From: Wenyingzhuangia aestuarii
GTDB lineage: Bacteria > Bacteroidota > Bacteroidia > Flavobacteriales > Flavobacteriaceae
NCBI RefSeq assembly: GCF_011927765.1
Contig: NZ_JAATJG010000002.1
Coordinates: forward strand, 186,001 to 250,000
DNA length: 64,000 bases
Direction: 5' to 3'
Part shown: piece by piece, positions 9,044-18,326 of the stretch
Numbering within the stretch: the stretch's first letter is position 1
How the letters are laid out: every line of letters begins with the position of its first letter
Made by a program: the position numbers and the translations under genes
The notes under the pieces: generated by a model
Database searches by the model: none
The model's input: the letters and a program-made list of their open reading frames with translations, nothing else
What the model was told of the DNA's origin: nothing

Positions 9044-10195
9044 TTAATAGCTTATTCTGTCTATAACTTCTAAACCATAACCGGTAATACCTACACGTTT
9101 TTTTTGTGCGGGTGAGTTGGTTAATAATTTTAGTTTGGTAATATCTATATTGTGTAGAATTTGCGCTCCAATACCAAAATCTTTTTCATCCATTGGAGAA
9201 GAAGTTTCTTCTTTGGTTGCGATTCCTTTTTGAGCATTTTTAAAGTCAATCAAACGCTTTTTTAAATTAAAGGTTTTCTGTTCTTGATTGATAAATACTA
9301 CAGCTCCTTTTCCTTCTTGATTAATTTTATCAAAAATTCTAGCTAATTTATCTTCAGGTCCTTTGGTTAAGGTGTTTAAAACATCGTTACCAAAAGCATT
9401 GGGTGTTACTTTACAAAGAACAGCTTCATCCTTAGTCCAAGATCCTTTAGTTAGTACTAAGTGAATTTGGTTATTGGTCGTTTGGTTGTAAGCTCTTAAT
9501 CTAAATTTTCCAAAACGAGTTTCAATGTCAAAATCTTCAATTTTATCAATTAAAGAATCGTGTTGCATACGGTATGAAACTAAATCTTCTATAGAGATTA
9601 ATTTTAAGTCAAATTTATCAGCGACCTCTTTTAATTGAGGCAAACGAGCCATGCTACCGTCTTCGTTTAAGATTTCAACTAAAATTCCAGCAGGTTTTAA
9701 TCCTGCCAATCTAGCTAAATCTACACTAGCTTCTGTATGTCCAGTTCTTCTTAAAACACCACCTTCTTTAGCTTTTAACGGAAAAATATGTCCAGGTCTA
9801 CCTAAATCTTGAGGTTTTGTAGCTTGTTGAGTTAATGCGTAAATAGTTTTAGACCTATCATGTGCAGAAATTCCAGTAGTACATCCGTTTCCAATTAAAT
9901 CTACAGATACGGTAAATTGAGTATTGTGTAAAACAGTGTTGTTGTCCACCATCATGTTTAACCCTAATTCTTCACACCTTTCTTCGATTAATGGAGCACA
10001 AATTAATCCACGACCGTGTTGAGCCATAAAATTAATCATTTCTGGAGTTACTTTTTCAGCGGCTGCTATAAAGTCTCCCTCATTCTCTCTGTCTTCATCA
10101 TCTACAACAATTACCATTTTACCATTTCTGATATCTTCTATGGCTGCTTGAATGCTGTCTAACTTTATTTTAGAAGTGTTTTCTGTATTATTCAT
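9044..10195 (-). CDS. ribB: 3,4-dihydroxy-2-butanone 4-phosphate synthase with decayed GTP cyclohydrolase II domain
   Basis: A 383-residue RibBA-type protein for riboflavin synthesis. The N-terminal half keeps all DHBP synthase marks: [51 protein letters not shown]. This part should convert ribulose 5-phosphate to 3,4-dihydroxy-2-butanone 4-phosphate. The C-terminal half (from about residue 205) aligns with GTP cyclohydrolase II but lacks the zinc-binding cysteine cluster (the SEC...RCDCG segment reads [13 protein letters not shown] here) and the QEGRGIGL loop (QEQKTFNL here), although GIGAQIL and GYGL remain. The second domain is therefore probably inactive and a separate ribA is expected elsewhere. 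It overlaps lptG by 8 bases and is last in the lolA-lptG-ribB run. Confidence 0.9.
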   Translation of the reverse strand: MNNTENTSKIKLDSIQAAIEDIRNGKMVIVVDDEDRENEGDFIAAAEKVTPEMINFMAQHGRGLICAPLIEERCEELGLNMMVDNNTVLHNTQFTVSVDLIGNGCTTGISAHDRSKTIYALTQQATKPQDLGRPGHIFPLKAKEGGVLRRTGHTEASVDLARLAGLKPAGILVEILNEDGSMARLPQLKEVADKFDLKLISIEDLVSYRMQHDSLIDKIEDFDIETRFGKFRLRAYNQTTNNQIHLVLTKGSWTKDEAVLCKVTPNAFGNDVLNTLTKGPEDKLARIFDKINQEGKGAVVFINQEQKTFNLKKRLIDFKNAQKGIATKEETSSPMDEKDFGIGAQILHNIDITKLKLLTNSPAQKKRVGITGYGLEVIDRISY

Positions 10196-11624
10196 CTCTT
10201 TTTTTAAGTCTATTGAATAGTTTTTTAAACGGTAGTAAAATTACACCAAATTTAATGAATCCCATATCTTTTGAAGCGCTTATCGTAAATATAATTGCAA
10301 GCGGCAACATAATTAAAGTACCCAACCAACCTCCTAAAAATGCAGATAAACTACTTTCTTCTGCCAGGTTTTTACCAAAGGTATTTGTAAAGTGATAGGT
10401 TACATATATAATAATAGCTACAATCATGGGTAAACCAAATCCTCCTTTTCTAATAATAGATCCTAAGGATGCTCCTACAAAGAATAGCAACAGGCATGAA
10501 AAGGAACTTGTTAAAATTAAATGATACTGGTAATCGTGATTGTTTAAATCTTTTCGTTTTCTTTTATAATAATCTTTATAAGCCTTAACATTTCTAATTT
10601 TATTGGTAACGCTACTTAAAGATTGGGTTAATATGGATAGTTGACTTTGTAGTTCAAAATTATCTAGAATATTTGGTTTTAATTCTTTAATACCAGGAGT
10701 GATAGAGTCTGATAAACTTTCTGTACCTATACTACTTTGCATAGTTTTAAACTTAATGTCTAAGTATTTGTCGTAAGAAACCTTTAAACTATCAGAACTG
10801 TTCTGTAATTGCACCAGATTTTTCATGGTGTAGTGATGTTTGTATTTTTCCTCTTCTAAATCACTACTTGTTAAATCAGATATATCTATGTTAACCGTGT
10901 ATTTTTCAAACTTTGCCATAGAAGCCGGCATTCTTAGTTTGTCTTCTTTCTTTTTTTTATCGGCAGTATGGTCTTCAAAATAATAACCATCTTCTAAAAT
11001 TAAGGTCATGTATTTACTACCTTCTTCGGTCGTAATTTTTCCTCTTTTGGCAGTAATTACTGTTTGATCTTCTTTTAGTCCTTTGGTGTCTATAATAATA
11101 ACATCTTTTAACAAGTTGTTTTCTTCACCATATTTTTCAGCAAATTTAATACTGTAGCCTGGAATTTCATCATTAAAACTACCCGCAACCAAAGCTAGTG
11201 TAGGCTGTGTTTTTTTAATATTTAAGAGTAAGTTTTTTTGTTTTAAACTAGCATAAGGAAAGGTGTAATTAATCATTAAAAAATTAATCAAACTAATAAT
11301 TCCTGCTGTAACAATTAAAGGCCTTAAAAATCTATAAAAAGAGACTCCTGAAGATTTAATAGCTGCCAATTCGTAATTTTCTCCAAGGTTTCCCATGGTC
11401 ATGATAGAAGACAGTAAAACCGATATAGGCAATGCTTGTGCGGTAACCAATAGACAGGTGTACCATAAAAATTTAAAAATAATAGAAATATCAATTCCTT
11501 TTCCAGCAATGTCATCAAACACTAACCATAATAGTTGCATGACCAATACAAACATTACAATTAGAAAAGAGGCTGTAAAAGGAACTAAAAAGTTCTTAAT
11601 AAGGTATTTGTCTAAAGTTTTCAA
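10188..11624 (-). CDS. LptF/LptG family lipopolysaccharide export permease
   Basis: A 478-residue inner-membrane permease of the YjgP/YjgQ family, which carries LPS from the inner membrane to the Lpt bridge together with LptB. The N-terminus KTLDKYLIKNFLVPF is typical. Membrane segments lie near 12-35, 50-85 and 100-122, followed by a large periplasmic region (about 125-365) and three more segments (about 370-450) with a conserved GASLGSIIRKGGFG turn. The periplasmic part contains a charged, low-complexity segment, as in other Bacteroidota members. It sits between lolA and ribB, an order common in Flavobacteriia. Whether it acts as LptF or LptG cannot be decided from the sequence. Confidence 0.88.
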   Translation of the reverse strand: MKTLDKYLIKNFLVPFTASFLIVMFVLVMQLLWLVFDDIAGKGIDISIIFKFLWYTCLLVTAQALPISVLLSSIMTMGNLGENYELAAIKSSGVSFYRFLRPLIVTAGIISLINFLMINYTFPYASLKQKNLLLNIKKTQPTLALVAGSFNDEIPGYSIKFAEKYGEENNLLKDVIIIDTKGLKEDQTVITAKRGKITTEEGSKYMTLILEDGYYFEDHTADKKKKEDKLRMPASMAKFEKYTVNIDISDLTSSDLEEEKYKHHYTMKNLVQLQNSSDSLKVSYDKYLDIKFKTMQSSIGTESLSDSITPGIKELKPNILDNFELQSQLSILTQSLSSVTNKIRNVKAYKDYYKRKRKDLNNHDYQYHLILTSSFSCLLLFFVGASLGSIIRKGGFGLPMIVAIIIYVTYHFTNTFGKNLAEESSLSAFLGGWLGTLIMLPLAIIFTISASKDMGFIKFGVILLPFKKLFNRLKKRDE

Positions 11625-11632
11625 CTAGGTGC

Positions 11633-12265
11633 TTATTCGTTTATGTAATAATCTAAAGCTACATATTTTGCTTTGTTAAAAACAAAAGTAGTAGGAGCTA
11701 AGGTTTGATTTGTTTTGTAACTCGTAATATCAAAACTAGTGTTGGTTCCATTGGTTCCTACTTCTGTTAAAGAGCTAATTTGGTTTTTAGCGGTGTTAAC
11801 TCCTAACATGATATGAGAAACCTCTTCAGATTCTTTTGTAGGAATTAATTTGATAAATTGAATGTCTCCAGATTTTTTTGCTAGTTGATAGGTATATCCT
11901 TTTTTGTAAAATGATAATAATTTTGAAGGAGTTAAGCTTTCGTCATCAATATCATTAGCATCTGTAATGTTGATTTCTTCGTTTTCAGGAGAAATTACAT
12001 AACTTTTTTGTTCGTCAAATAAAATGATGTTGTTTAAATAGTTTAACACGTATTTATCTCCCTCTATAATAGCAGAACCTTGACTAGCTTGTTTGATATT
12101 TACCACTTTGTTTTCTAAAGTATGGGTAAATTCAATAGTTATGTTTTTTTGTTGTTCTAAAGTCTTAGATACTTTGTTTAAAATAGCTTCTGCTTGTGGT
12201 GAGTTTTGACTAAATCCTACAGCATTTACAAATACTGCTAAGGCAATCATAATTTTAAATTTCAT
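11633..12265 (-). CDS. lolA: LolA-like outer-membrane lipoprotein carrier
   Basis: A 210-residue periplasmic protein with a signal peptide (ending VGFSQ, about 20). SPQAEAILNKVSKTLEQQKNITIEF, followed by alternating hydrophobic strands (GSAIIEGDKYVLNY, KSYVISPENEEINI), matches the LolA-like half-barrel that shields lipoprotein acyl chains between LolCDE and the outer membrane. It begins 1 base before the ftsK stop region ends and is followed by lptG after 8 bp, so ftsK-lolA-lptG are probably co-transcribed. Confidence 0.82.
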   Translation of the reverse strand: MKFKIMIALAVFVNAVGFSQNSPQAEAILNKVSKTLEQQKNITIEFTHTLENKVVNIKQASQGSAIIEGDKYVLNYLNNIILFDEQKSYVISPENEEINITDANDIDDESLTPSKLLSFYKKGYTYQLAKKSGDIQFIKLIPTKESEEVSHIMLGVNTAKNQISSLTEVGTNGTNTSFDITSYKTNQTLAPTTFVFNKAKYVALDYYINE

Positions 12266-12266
12266 T

Positions 12267-14738
12267 CTAGTTGTTTTTTTCGTTGGCTAATAACTGCTCT
12301 AAGGCTGTTAAATCGGTAATTAAAACTTGTCTGGCTTTGCTTCCTTCAAAAGGACCTACAATTCCAGCAGCTTCTAATTGATCGATCAATCTACCTGCTC
12401 TGTTATACCCTAATTTTAATTTACGTTGTAATAAAGATGCGGATCCTTGTTGTGCAATGACAATGGTTTCTGCAGCTTGACCAAATAATTTGTCTCTTTC
12501 GCTAATGTCAATATCAAGTTCTGTACCATTTCCTTCTTCTCCTACAAATTCAGGCAACTGATAAGCTTCTGGATAAGCTCTTTGTGAACCAATAAAATCG
12601 GTAATTTTTTCAACTTCAGGAGTATCTACAAAAGCACATTGTACACGAATTAAATCGTTACCACTAGAGTATAATAAATCTCCACGACCAATTAACTGAT
12701 CGGCACCTGGAGCATCTAAAATGGTTCTAGAATCTATTTTAGATGTGACTCTAAAGGCAACACGTGTAGGGAAATTGGCTTTAATAATACCTGTAATTAC
12801 GTTTACAGATGGACGTTGTGTAGCCACAATTAAGTGAATACCAATGGCACGAGCCAACTGAGCCAAACGAGCAATAGGTGTTTCTACTTCTTTACCCGCT
12901 GTCATAATTAAATCGGCAAATTCATCAATTACCAAAACAATATAAGGTAAGAATTTATGTCCGTCGTTAGGATTTAATTTTCTAGCTTTAAATTTATCGT
13001 TGTATTCTTTAATGTTACGAACCATTGCGTTTTTAAGCATATCGTAACGATTGTCCATTTCTATACACAAAGAATTTAAAGTGTGTACAACTTTGGTGGT
13101 ATCGGTAATAATAGCATCTTCAGAATCTGGCAATTTTGCTAAATAATGACGTTCTATTTTGTTAAATAAAGTTAATTCTACTTTTTTAGGATCTACCAAA
13201 ACAAACTTAACTTCTGCAGGGTGTTTTTTGTATAATAATGATGTTAATACAGCATTTAAACCTACAGATTTTCCTTGTCCTGTAGCACCTGCCATTAGCA
13301 TGTGAGGAGCTTTGGCCAAATCAAAAACAAAAGTTTCGTTAGAAATGGTTTTACCTAAGGCAATAGGTAATTCCATTTTAGATTGCTGAAATTTATTAGA
13401 AGCAATCGCAGAGTTCATAGAAACAATGTTAGATTTTTTATTAGGAACTTCTATACCAATGGTTCCTTTTCCTGGAATTGGAGCAATAATACGGATTCCT
13501 AAAGCTGATAAAGACAAAGCAATATCGTCTTCTAAGTTTTTAATTTTAGAAATTCTAATCCCAGCATCGGGTACAATTTCATACAAGGTAATTGTAGGTC
13601 CAACGGTAGCTTTAATTTGTGCAATTCCAATTTTGTAATTGCTAAGCGTATCTACAATTCTATTTTTATTAGCTTCTAGTTCTTCGGAATCTACAGAAAT
13701 ACTTTCGTCAAATTCACGTAAAAGGTTTAATGTTGGGAATTTATAGTTTCCTAAATCTAGGGTAGGATCAAATTCTCCAAAATCTTTAACCAATTTATCA
13801 GATAAGTTACTGGTTGATGTTTCTTCTTTTTTAGAAGCTTCAATATCAATTTTGATTTCTTCTGACTTTTTAGCCTCTTTTTTAGGTTCCTCTTTTTTGA
13901 TGCTTGAATGGTTTTGAATGGTAGGTGTTACATCTTTTACATTCAATTCAAAAGAAGACAATGGTTTTTCAGTTTCTTCAAATTCATCTAAAGAAATAAT
14001 ATTGTCTTTAACAACGGTTGGTTTTTTGTCAGAATTGGTTTCCTCTTTTTCTTGAATAGGAGAAACGGTTTCTGTAGTTTGTTTTTTCTGTGTTATTGGA
14101 GTTTCATCTTCAACAGCTAAGTCGGACTTTATATTTTGAAGATCCTCTTTTTTAGGGAACCAACTTTTAATTTTTTCGGGGGTTATTTTAAATCGAATCA
14201 CAAAGTAGGTTGCATATCCAAAAATTAAAATAATTAACAACCCAAAAGGAGCTAAATAAGGAATTAAATAGCTGTTTAATTCTACACCAACAACTCCTGC
14301 TACTAAAGCATTTTTATCTGCAAAAAAACCAAAAGTAGTAGCTGTCCATATCAAACCTAAAATACCCCAGTTCCAAGATCTTGCAATTTTTCTAATCGGA
14401 ATTTTTAATAGAATATAAACTCCTGTAAAAAACAATAAGATTGGAATTAGCATAGCAGCAATTCCAAAACCATCATAAATAAAGAAATGACTTAGGTTGG
14501 CACCCACTTTTCCTAATAGGTTTTGAGCCACAACGGTTTTGTCACCTAATTGAGATAAGGTGCTTTGGTCTTGTTTCCATGAAAAAAAGAAAGAAACAAA
14601 AGAGGTAAATAAAAAAACACCAAAAAGAGCAATAAACAATCCAACAACGGTTTGGGTTTGTCTGTTGTTTACAAACTCTTGTATTTTTTCTTTTCGTTGG
14701 TTGGGTTTATTTGTTTTTGTGTTGGTTTTCTTTGGCAT
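12267..14738 (-). CDS. ftsK: DNA translocase FtsK/SpoIIIE
   Basis: An 823-residue septal DNA translocase that pumps chromosome termini apart at division. Four membrane segments lie in the first 185 residues, followed by a charged linker (about 190-330). The RecA-like motor has Walker A GATGQGKS at about 484-491 and the Walker B region IVLVIDEFADLIM; ATQRPSVNVITG follows. The C-terminal winged-helix gamma domain (SASLLQRKLKLGYNRAGRLIDQ) reads KOPS-like sequences. Length and order are usual for Flavobacteriia. The gene lies between dgkA and lolA. The basic N-terminus precedes the first membrane helix. Confidence 0.95.
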   Translation of the reverse strand: MPKKTNTKTNKPNQRKEKIQEFVNNRQTQTVVGLFIALFGVFLFTSFVSFFFSWKQDQSTLSQLGDKTVVAQNLLGKVGANLSHFFIYDGFGIAAMLIPILLFFTGVYILLKIPIRKIARSWNWGILGLIWTATTFGFFADKNALVAGVVGVELNSYLIPYLAPFGLLIILIFGYATYFVIRFKITPEKIKSWFPKKEDLQNIKSDLAVEDETPITQKKQTTETVSPIQEKEETNSDKKPTVVKDNIISLDEFEETEKPLSSFELNVKDVTPTIQNHSSIKKEEPKKEAKKSEEIKIDIEASKKEETSTSNLSDKLVKDFGEFDPTLDLGNYKFPTLNLLREFDESISVDSEELEANKNRIVDTLSNYKIGIAQIKATVGPTITLYEIVPDAGIRISKIKNLEDDIALSLSALGIRIIAPIPGKGTIGIEVPNKKSNIVSMNSAIASNKFQQSKMELPIALGKTISNETFVFDLAKAPHMLMAGATGQGKSVGLNAVLTSLLYKKHPAEVKFVLVDPKKVELTLFNKIERHYLAKLPDSEDAIITDTTKVVHTLNSLCIEMDNRYDMLKNAMVRNIKEYNDKFKARKLNPNDGHKFLPYIVLVIDEFADLIMTAGKEVETPIARLAQLARAIGIHLIVATQRPSVNVITGIIKANFPTRVAFRVTSKIDSRTILDAPGADQLIGRGDLLYSSGNDLIRVQCAFVDTPEVEKITDFIGSQRAYPEAYQLPEFVGEEGNGTELDIDISERDKLFGQAAETIVIAQQGSASLLQRKLKLGYNRAGRLIDQLEAAGIVGPFEGSKARQVLITDLTALEQLLANEKNN

Positions 14739-14778
14739 ATTTAAATTTTAAATACAGGTTAGCAAAGATAGGGAAATA

Positions 14779-15162
14779 CTAAGAGTAGTATTGTATAATT
14801 TTAGGGATATAAATTAGGCCAATAATAATGGCTCCAAATAATCCAGAAAAGAGAACAGCTCCTGCACTAATATCTTTAATAGTTCCAATTTTTTTATCAA
14901 AATTAGGTTGTACAAAATCGGCTATTTTTTCAATAGAAGTGTTTAGGGCTTCTACACTAATTACAAGGCCTAAGGCTAAAAATTGAAACATCCATTCTGT
15001 AATATTTAATTGTACAAATATTCCAAGTGAAGTTAATAGCACTGTACTACAAGCGTGAACTTTAATAGCATTTTCTGTTCTTAATAAATAAATAAAGCCT
15101 TTAAAAGCATAACGCAAGCTATGTAATCTATCTATTACGATGTTTTTTTGTTCCGTTTTCAT
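14779..15162 (-). CDS. dgkA: Diacylglycerol kinase / undecaprenol kinase family (DgkA)
   Basis: A 127-residue integral-membrane kinase. RLHSLRYAFKGFIYLLRTENAIKVH at 12-36 and EALNTSIEKIADFV at about 76-89, with KDISAGAVL, are the family signatures; Glu and Asn residues there bind ATP-Mg. Three membrane helices are visible. Family members phosphorylate diacylglycerol (Gram-negative type) or undecaprenol; which applies here is uncertain. It lies 16 bp past the tpx terminator and 40 bp before ftsK. Confidence 0.88.
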   Translation of the reverse strand: MKTEQKNIVIDRLHSLRYAFKGFIYLLRTENAIKVHACSTVLLTSLGIFVQLNITEWMFQFLALGLVISVEALNTSIEKIADFVQPNFDKKIGTIKDISAGAVLFSGLFGAIIIGLIYIPKIIQYYS

Positions 15163-15174
15163 AAATACTTAAAA

Positions 15175-15198
15175 AAGGGCTTGCAGTTGCAAGCCCTT
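15175..15198 (-). terminator. Intrinsic terminator of tpx
   Basis: The hairpin has 11-bp arms AAGGGCTTGCA/TGCAAGCCCTT with a 2-base loop. On the minus strand it is followed by a run of six T, 8 bases after the tpx stop codon. Confidence 0.85.
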
Positions 15199-15205
15199 GA
15201 GATTT

Positions 15206-15700
15206 TTATAAAGCAGCTAATGCCGATTCGTAATCTGGTTCATTTGTAGTTTCACTTACTTGTTCCGTATAAATTACTTCACCAGCAGTATTAATAACTA
15301 CAATAGATCTAGATAATAATCCTTTTAAAGGTCCGTTAGCAAAAGCAACTTGATAGTCTTTACCAAAGTCTCCGCTAATATCCGATAAACTTAATACATT
15401 TTCTATTCCTTCTGCACCACAAAAACGTTTGTGAGCAAATGGTAAATCTTTAGAAATACATAACACTTTAGTGTTGTCTAAAGATCCTACTTTTTGATTA
15501 AAAGTTCTTACAGAAGTTGCACAAGTACCTGTATCTACACTAGGAAAAATGTTTAATACTAAGTTACTTCCAGCTAAATCTGCTAAAGAAACTTCAGCCA
15601 AATCTGTATTTGTTAATGTAAAAGAAGGAGCTTTACTTCCTACCTTAGGTAAGTCACCAACAGTTGTAAAAGGGTTAGATTTTAGGGTTACGTTTGCCAT
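15206..15700 (-). CDS. tpx: Thiol peroxidase (Tpx)
   Basis: An atypical 2-Cys peroxiredoxin that reduces hydroperoxides with thioredoxin. The frame is open to 15751, but I choose the ATG at 15700: it starts the family sequence MANVTLKSNPF, gives 164 residues (family about 165-168), and the longer version would run into the terminator hairpin at 15738-15765. The peroxidatic Cys60 sits in SVDTGTCATSVRTFN and the resolving Cys94 in HKRFCGAEGIENV. Cytoplasmic or periplasmic location is not resolved; no signal peptide is present with the chosen start. It has its own terminator. Confidence 0.93.
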   Translation of the reverse strand: MANVTLKSNPFTTVGDLPKVGSKAPSFTLTNTDLAEVSLADLAGSNLVLNIFPSVDTGTCATSVRTFNQKVGSLDNTKVLCISKDLPFAHKRFCGAEGIENVLSLSDISGDFGKDYQVAFANGPLKGLLSRSIVVINTAGEVIYTEQVSETTNEPDYESALAAL

Positions 15701-15737
15701 ATGATATGTTGTTTTTTTGAAGATTAAATATATAAAA

Positions 15738-15765
15738 AAAGCCTTTAACAACTGTTAAAGGCTTT
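15738..15765 (-). terminator. Terminator after the CBM48 gene
   Basis: The arms AAAGCCTTTAACA (15738-15750) and TGTTAAAGGCTTT (15753-15765) enclose a 2-base loop. A T-run follows on the minus strand. It separates the small CBM48 gene from tpx and supports the later tpx start. Confidence 0.8.
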
Positions 15766-15785
15766 AGAACTTAATTTTAATATTT

Positions 15786-16082
15786 TTATAACTCAAGTAA
15801 AGAGTTTTCTGCATTTGCAAATTCATTAAAAACTAATGCTTCAGGTTCGCTATCGTTTACATATTCACCATCAGCAATAAACTTATATTCGTAAGATTTG
15901 TCAATATCCAAATCAACTACAACTTTAAAAGTTCCGTTTTTCAATTTCTTTAGAGGAGTTGCAGTAGCATCCCACTCATTAAAATCACCTACTAATGATA
16001 ATTCTTTTACTTCTGGTGCAGTGTAAGCAAAAGTTACCTTACATACTGGTTTAGATTTTAAAAATTTTTTAGATACAGCCAT
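15786..16082 (-). CDS. Small CBM48 / AMPK-type glycogen-binding domain protein
   Basis: A 98-residue stand-alone early-set domain. CKVTFAYTAPEVKELSLVGDFNEWDATATPLKKLKNG followed by YEYKFIADGEYVNDSEPEA is the signature of isoamylase N-terminal/AMPK-beta carbohydrate-binding modules (the NEW and YEYKF motifs contact alpha-glucan). No catalytic domain is attached. Such short proteins are common in Flavobacteriia, but their job is not established; binding of glycogen-like glucan is inference. It is monocistronic, with a terminator downstream. Confidence 0.82.
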   Translation of the reverse strand: MAVSKKFLKSKPVCKVTFAYTAPEVKELSLVGDFNEWDATATPLKKLKNGTFKVVVDLDIDKSYEYKFIADGEYVNDSEPEALVFNEFANAENSLLEL

Positions 16083-16334
16083 AATTCAATTTTATTTATA
16101 GGAATCAAAATTAATAATATTTATAATACAAAACACTCTTTTTTTATGAACTCCTTGATTTTTAAGGATTTGTTAATTTAGGTTGATTAACATTAGTTTA
16201 TTGTTAAATAGAGGTAGTTATTCTTGTTTTAATAATATTAATTAATGTTGATTTAAGGTTAGTAACATATGGCACTGTAATTTTTTTTATATTTAAACGA
16301 CCTACGAAAGAGAATTAAAAGCAAATAGAACTAT

Positions 16335-16832
16335 ATGATAGAGGATGTTATTAAAAACTTAGAAAAAGGAAAATACTTATTAGAAAATATTTGCGATGAT
16401 ACATACACTAACAAAAGCATTGCTCCATATCACTCAAGTATAGGAGCACATTCTAGACATATTTTAGACATGTTTCATTGTGTTTTTTTAGGTTTTGAAT
16501 CTCAAGTTATTGATTTTACCAAAAGAGAAAGAAATACAAATGTAGAAACGTATACAGCTTACGGAATTACTTATTTTAACACAATTATAGGTAAACTAAA
16601 AAACATAGAACATTCTGATTTAGAAATAGTTGTGAGTGTTGTTGATGATTTAGGAAGTGGATGCTGTACTGTAAAAACAACTTTAGGAGCTATATTAGCA
16701 CAGTCACATAGTCATGCGATTCATCATTTTGCAACTATTGGTTATTTGCTACATCATTTAAATGTTTGTTTGCCTTGTGATAGTTTTGGAGTCAATCCAA
16801 CCACTCCTAAAAAAGTATGTGCAGATAAGTAA
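16335..16832 (+). CDS. DinB-like four-helix-bundle protein
   Basis: A 165-residue soluble protein. The His residues in SSIGAHSRHILDMFHCV and in LAQSHSHAIHHFATIGYLL match the metal-binding triad of the DinB/YfiT superfamily. Enzymes of this group include thiol-dependent S-transferases (bacillithiol, mycothiol) and many of unknown activity; no specific activity is claimed. The gene is divergent from the CBM48 gene across about 250 bp and stops only 2 bases from the convergent beta-helix gene, with no terminator hairpin between them. Confidence 0.72.
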   Translation: MIEDVIKNLEKGKYLLENICDDTYTNKSIAPYHSSIGAHSRHILDMFHCVFLGFESQVIDFTKRERNTNVETYTAYGITYFNTIIGKLKNIEHSDLEIVVSVVDDLGSGCCTVKTTLGAILAQSHSHAIHHFATIGYLLHHLNVCLPCDSFGVNPTTPKKVCADK

Positions 16833-16834
16833 GT

Positions 16835-17995
16835 TTATTTCAGTCGAATGAAGTTTTCTTTGGTTTTTAGATCTGTAATTTTTTGAATATCACTATATCT
16901 CTTTCCATTAATTAAGGTTTTTTTGTCAATTAAAAAGGTCATTGTTTTAGCAGACTTAAAGCTTTTTATTCCAATACTTTCAGACTTGATGATATTATTT
17001 CCTTTTATTTTTATAAATCCCTGACCGTAACCTACAGATATTGCTGAATCAGCCTTTCCAGATTGAATAACATTGTTATCTAAAGTAATGTTTCCAGAAC
17101 CCGATGCTTGTTTTTCTTCTTCGGTTAAACGTCTACCTGTTCCGTGACCAATTTTATCGGTTGCATATAAAAGAATGGCTACATCTGCCAAGCATTTAAT
17201 ACTATTATTGATTACCAATACGTCTTTGGTTCTATCTTCAAAATGCAAAGCTTGAGAGTAAGGTCCTGTTCCTCCTAAAAACGTACATTTTTTTATAAGT
17301 ACGTTTTGGGTATTGGCCAACGCTAAATTAAATCGATCGCATAAACCAAAATAGGTGTTTTTAATTTGAATGTTTTTATGACGAATAATTTCTGCATGTG
17401 GATTGTCTAAACTAATTTGATGATCTCCTTTAAAGAATTTACAATCATCTACGATAAAGTTTTCTAAAATAGGGCAGTCCATGGTTTGTATACTGAACTT
17501 TGTGTTTTCAAAAATAGTACGAGTAATAGCTACGTTTTGATAACTTCCTTTAAAGTTAATTCCAGTATATTTTCCATTTTTAAAGTAACAATCCATCACT
17601 TTAATTTGGTTGGTAATTTGCTTATTGTTTACAAAGTACAATTGCTGTAGTCCGTTTAAAAACAAAAGATTCTGAATGGTTATGTTACTTCCTGTTACTT
17701 TTAAAATAAAGTTTTTCTGATTGTTTCTTAAAAGTTTATATTTTCCAATTCCCTTGTCTTTTCCTTTAAGTGTAATGTTGTTTTTAGATATGACAATAGG
17801 AGCTTCATTGTCTTGAATTAAAATATCTAGATCTACCACAATTACATCACCCGATTGCGCTTTATTGTACGCATTTATAAATTTTTGTCGCGTGTTTTCT
17901 GTTCCTGTTTCCGATGATACTAAAATATCTTTAGCCCACGTAATTTGGGTGGTACATAGAATTATAAGAAAAGTAATGTAGTTAACTAATTTCAT
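16835..17995 (-). CDS. Secreted right-handed parallel beta-helix protein
   Basis: The chosen start at 17995 (MKLVNYITFL) gives a clean signal peptide ending TTQITWAK; the open frame to 18022 adds nine residues before it. About 387 residues. The N-terminal FINAYNKAQSGDVIVVDLDI plus repeated I-x-N-x-x-F/I turns (NITLKGKDKG, NITIQNLLFLNG, NVAITRTIFENT, NIQIKNTYFG, NVLIKKCTFLGG, DVLVINNSIKC, NITLDNNVIQSG) show a pectate-lyase-like beta-helix. The opening resembles chondroitinase-B/PL6-type polysaccharide lyases, but I cannot place catalytic Lys/Arg, so lyase activity is only a possibility. No CAZyme neighbours are adjacent. Confidence 0.72.
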   Translation of the reverse strand: MKLVNYITFLIILCTTQITWAKDILVSSETGTENTRQKFINAYNKAQSGDVIVVDLDILIQDNEAPIVISKNNITLKGKDKGIGKYKLLRNNQKNFILKVTGSNITIQNLLFLNGLQQLYFVNNKQITNQIKVMDCYFKNGKYTGINFKGSYQNVAITRTIFENTKFSIQTMDCPILENFIVDDCKFFKGDHQISLDNPHAEIIRHKNIQIKNTYFGLCDRFNLALANTQNVLIKKCTFLGGTGPYSQALHFEDRTKDVLVINNSIKCLADVAILLYATDKIGHGTGRRLTEEEKQASGSGNITLDNNVIQSGKADSAISVGYGQGFIKIKGNNIIKSESIGIKSFKSAKTMTFLIDKKTLINGKRYSDIQKITDLKTKENFIRLK

Positions 17996-18098
17996 AAAGG
18001 TAGTTTTTATAGTTATAAGCATACCTCAATAGTAGTGTTATTAAAGAATAACACTAAGTACAAAAAGTTAAATATGTTGTAGAAATGATTTTTAGACT

Positions 18099-18326
18099 CT
18101 AATCTCTAAACAAATATTTTAGCAAAGATCGGATTCCCATGGCAAACAAAACAATGGTACCAATAGCTAAAATAATTCCTATATAAAGTATAAAACTAAT
18201 GTCTCCTTTTTGTTGTGCTTTAAAACCAATAGTAATTACGATAGGACTAAGAATAAGGAGAGATAAGCTAGCTCCCATTATGTTAATACCTCTTCTTAAA
18301 TGTTTTTTAGGGTCTGGAGTTTCCAT
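18099..18326 (-). CDS. Small two-helix membrane protein (DUF6095-like)
   Basis: A 75-residue protein with two membrane helices (about 15-37 and 44-65) and a basic N-terminus (KKHLRRGINIMG). The layout resembles the small flavobacterial DUF6095 proteins; no function is known. Its ATG overlaps the murQ stop codon by one base (TAATG), so it is translated from the murQ transcript. Confidence 0.65.
   Translation of the reverse strand: METPDPKKHLRRGINIMGASLSLLILSPIVITIGFKAQQKGDISFILYIGIILAIGTIVLFAMGIRSLLKYLFRD

Noticed and set aside
10196-10260. FMN riboswitch in front of ribB
   Set aside because: ribB overlaps lptG by 8 bases and there is no leader; no conserved RFN structure is visible.
15701-15751. 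Extended N-terminus of thiol peroxidase
   Set aside because: The extension runs into a clear terminator hairpin, is not conserved in the family, and the ATG at 15700 gives the expected length.
16835-17995. PL6 alginate or chondroitin lyase
   Set aside because: The beta-helix repeats are clear but the catalytic Lys/Arg could not be located, and no alginate genes are nearby; kept as a beta-helix protein.
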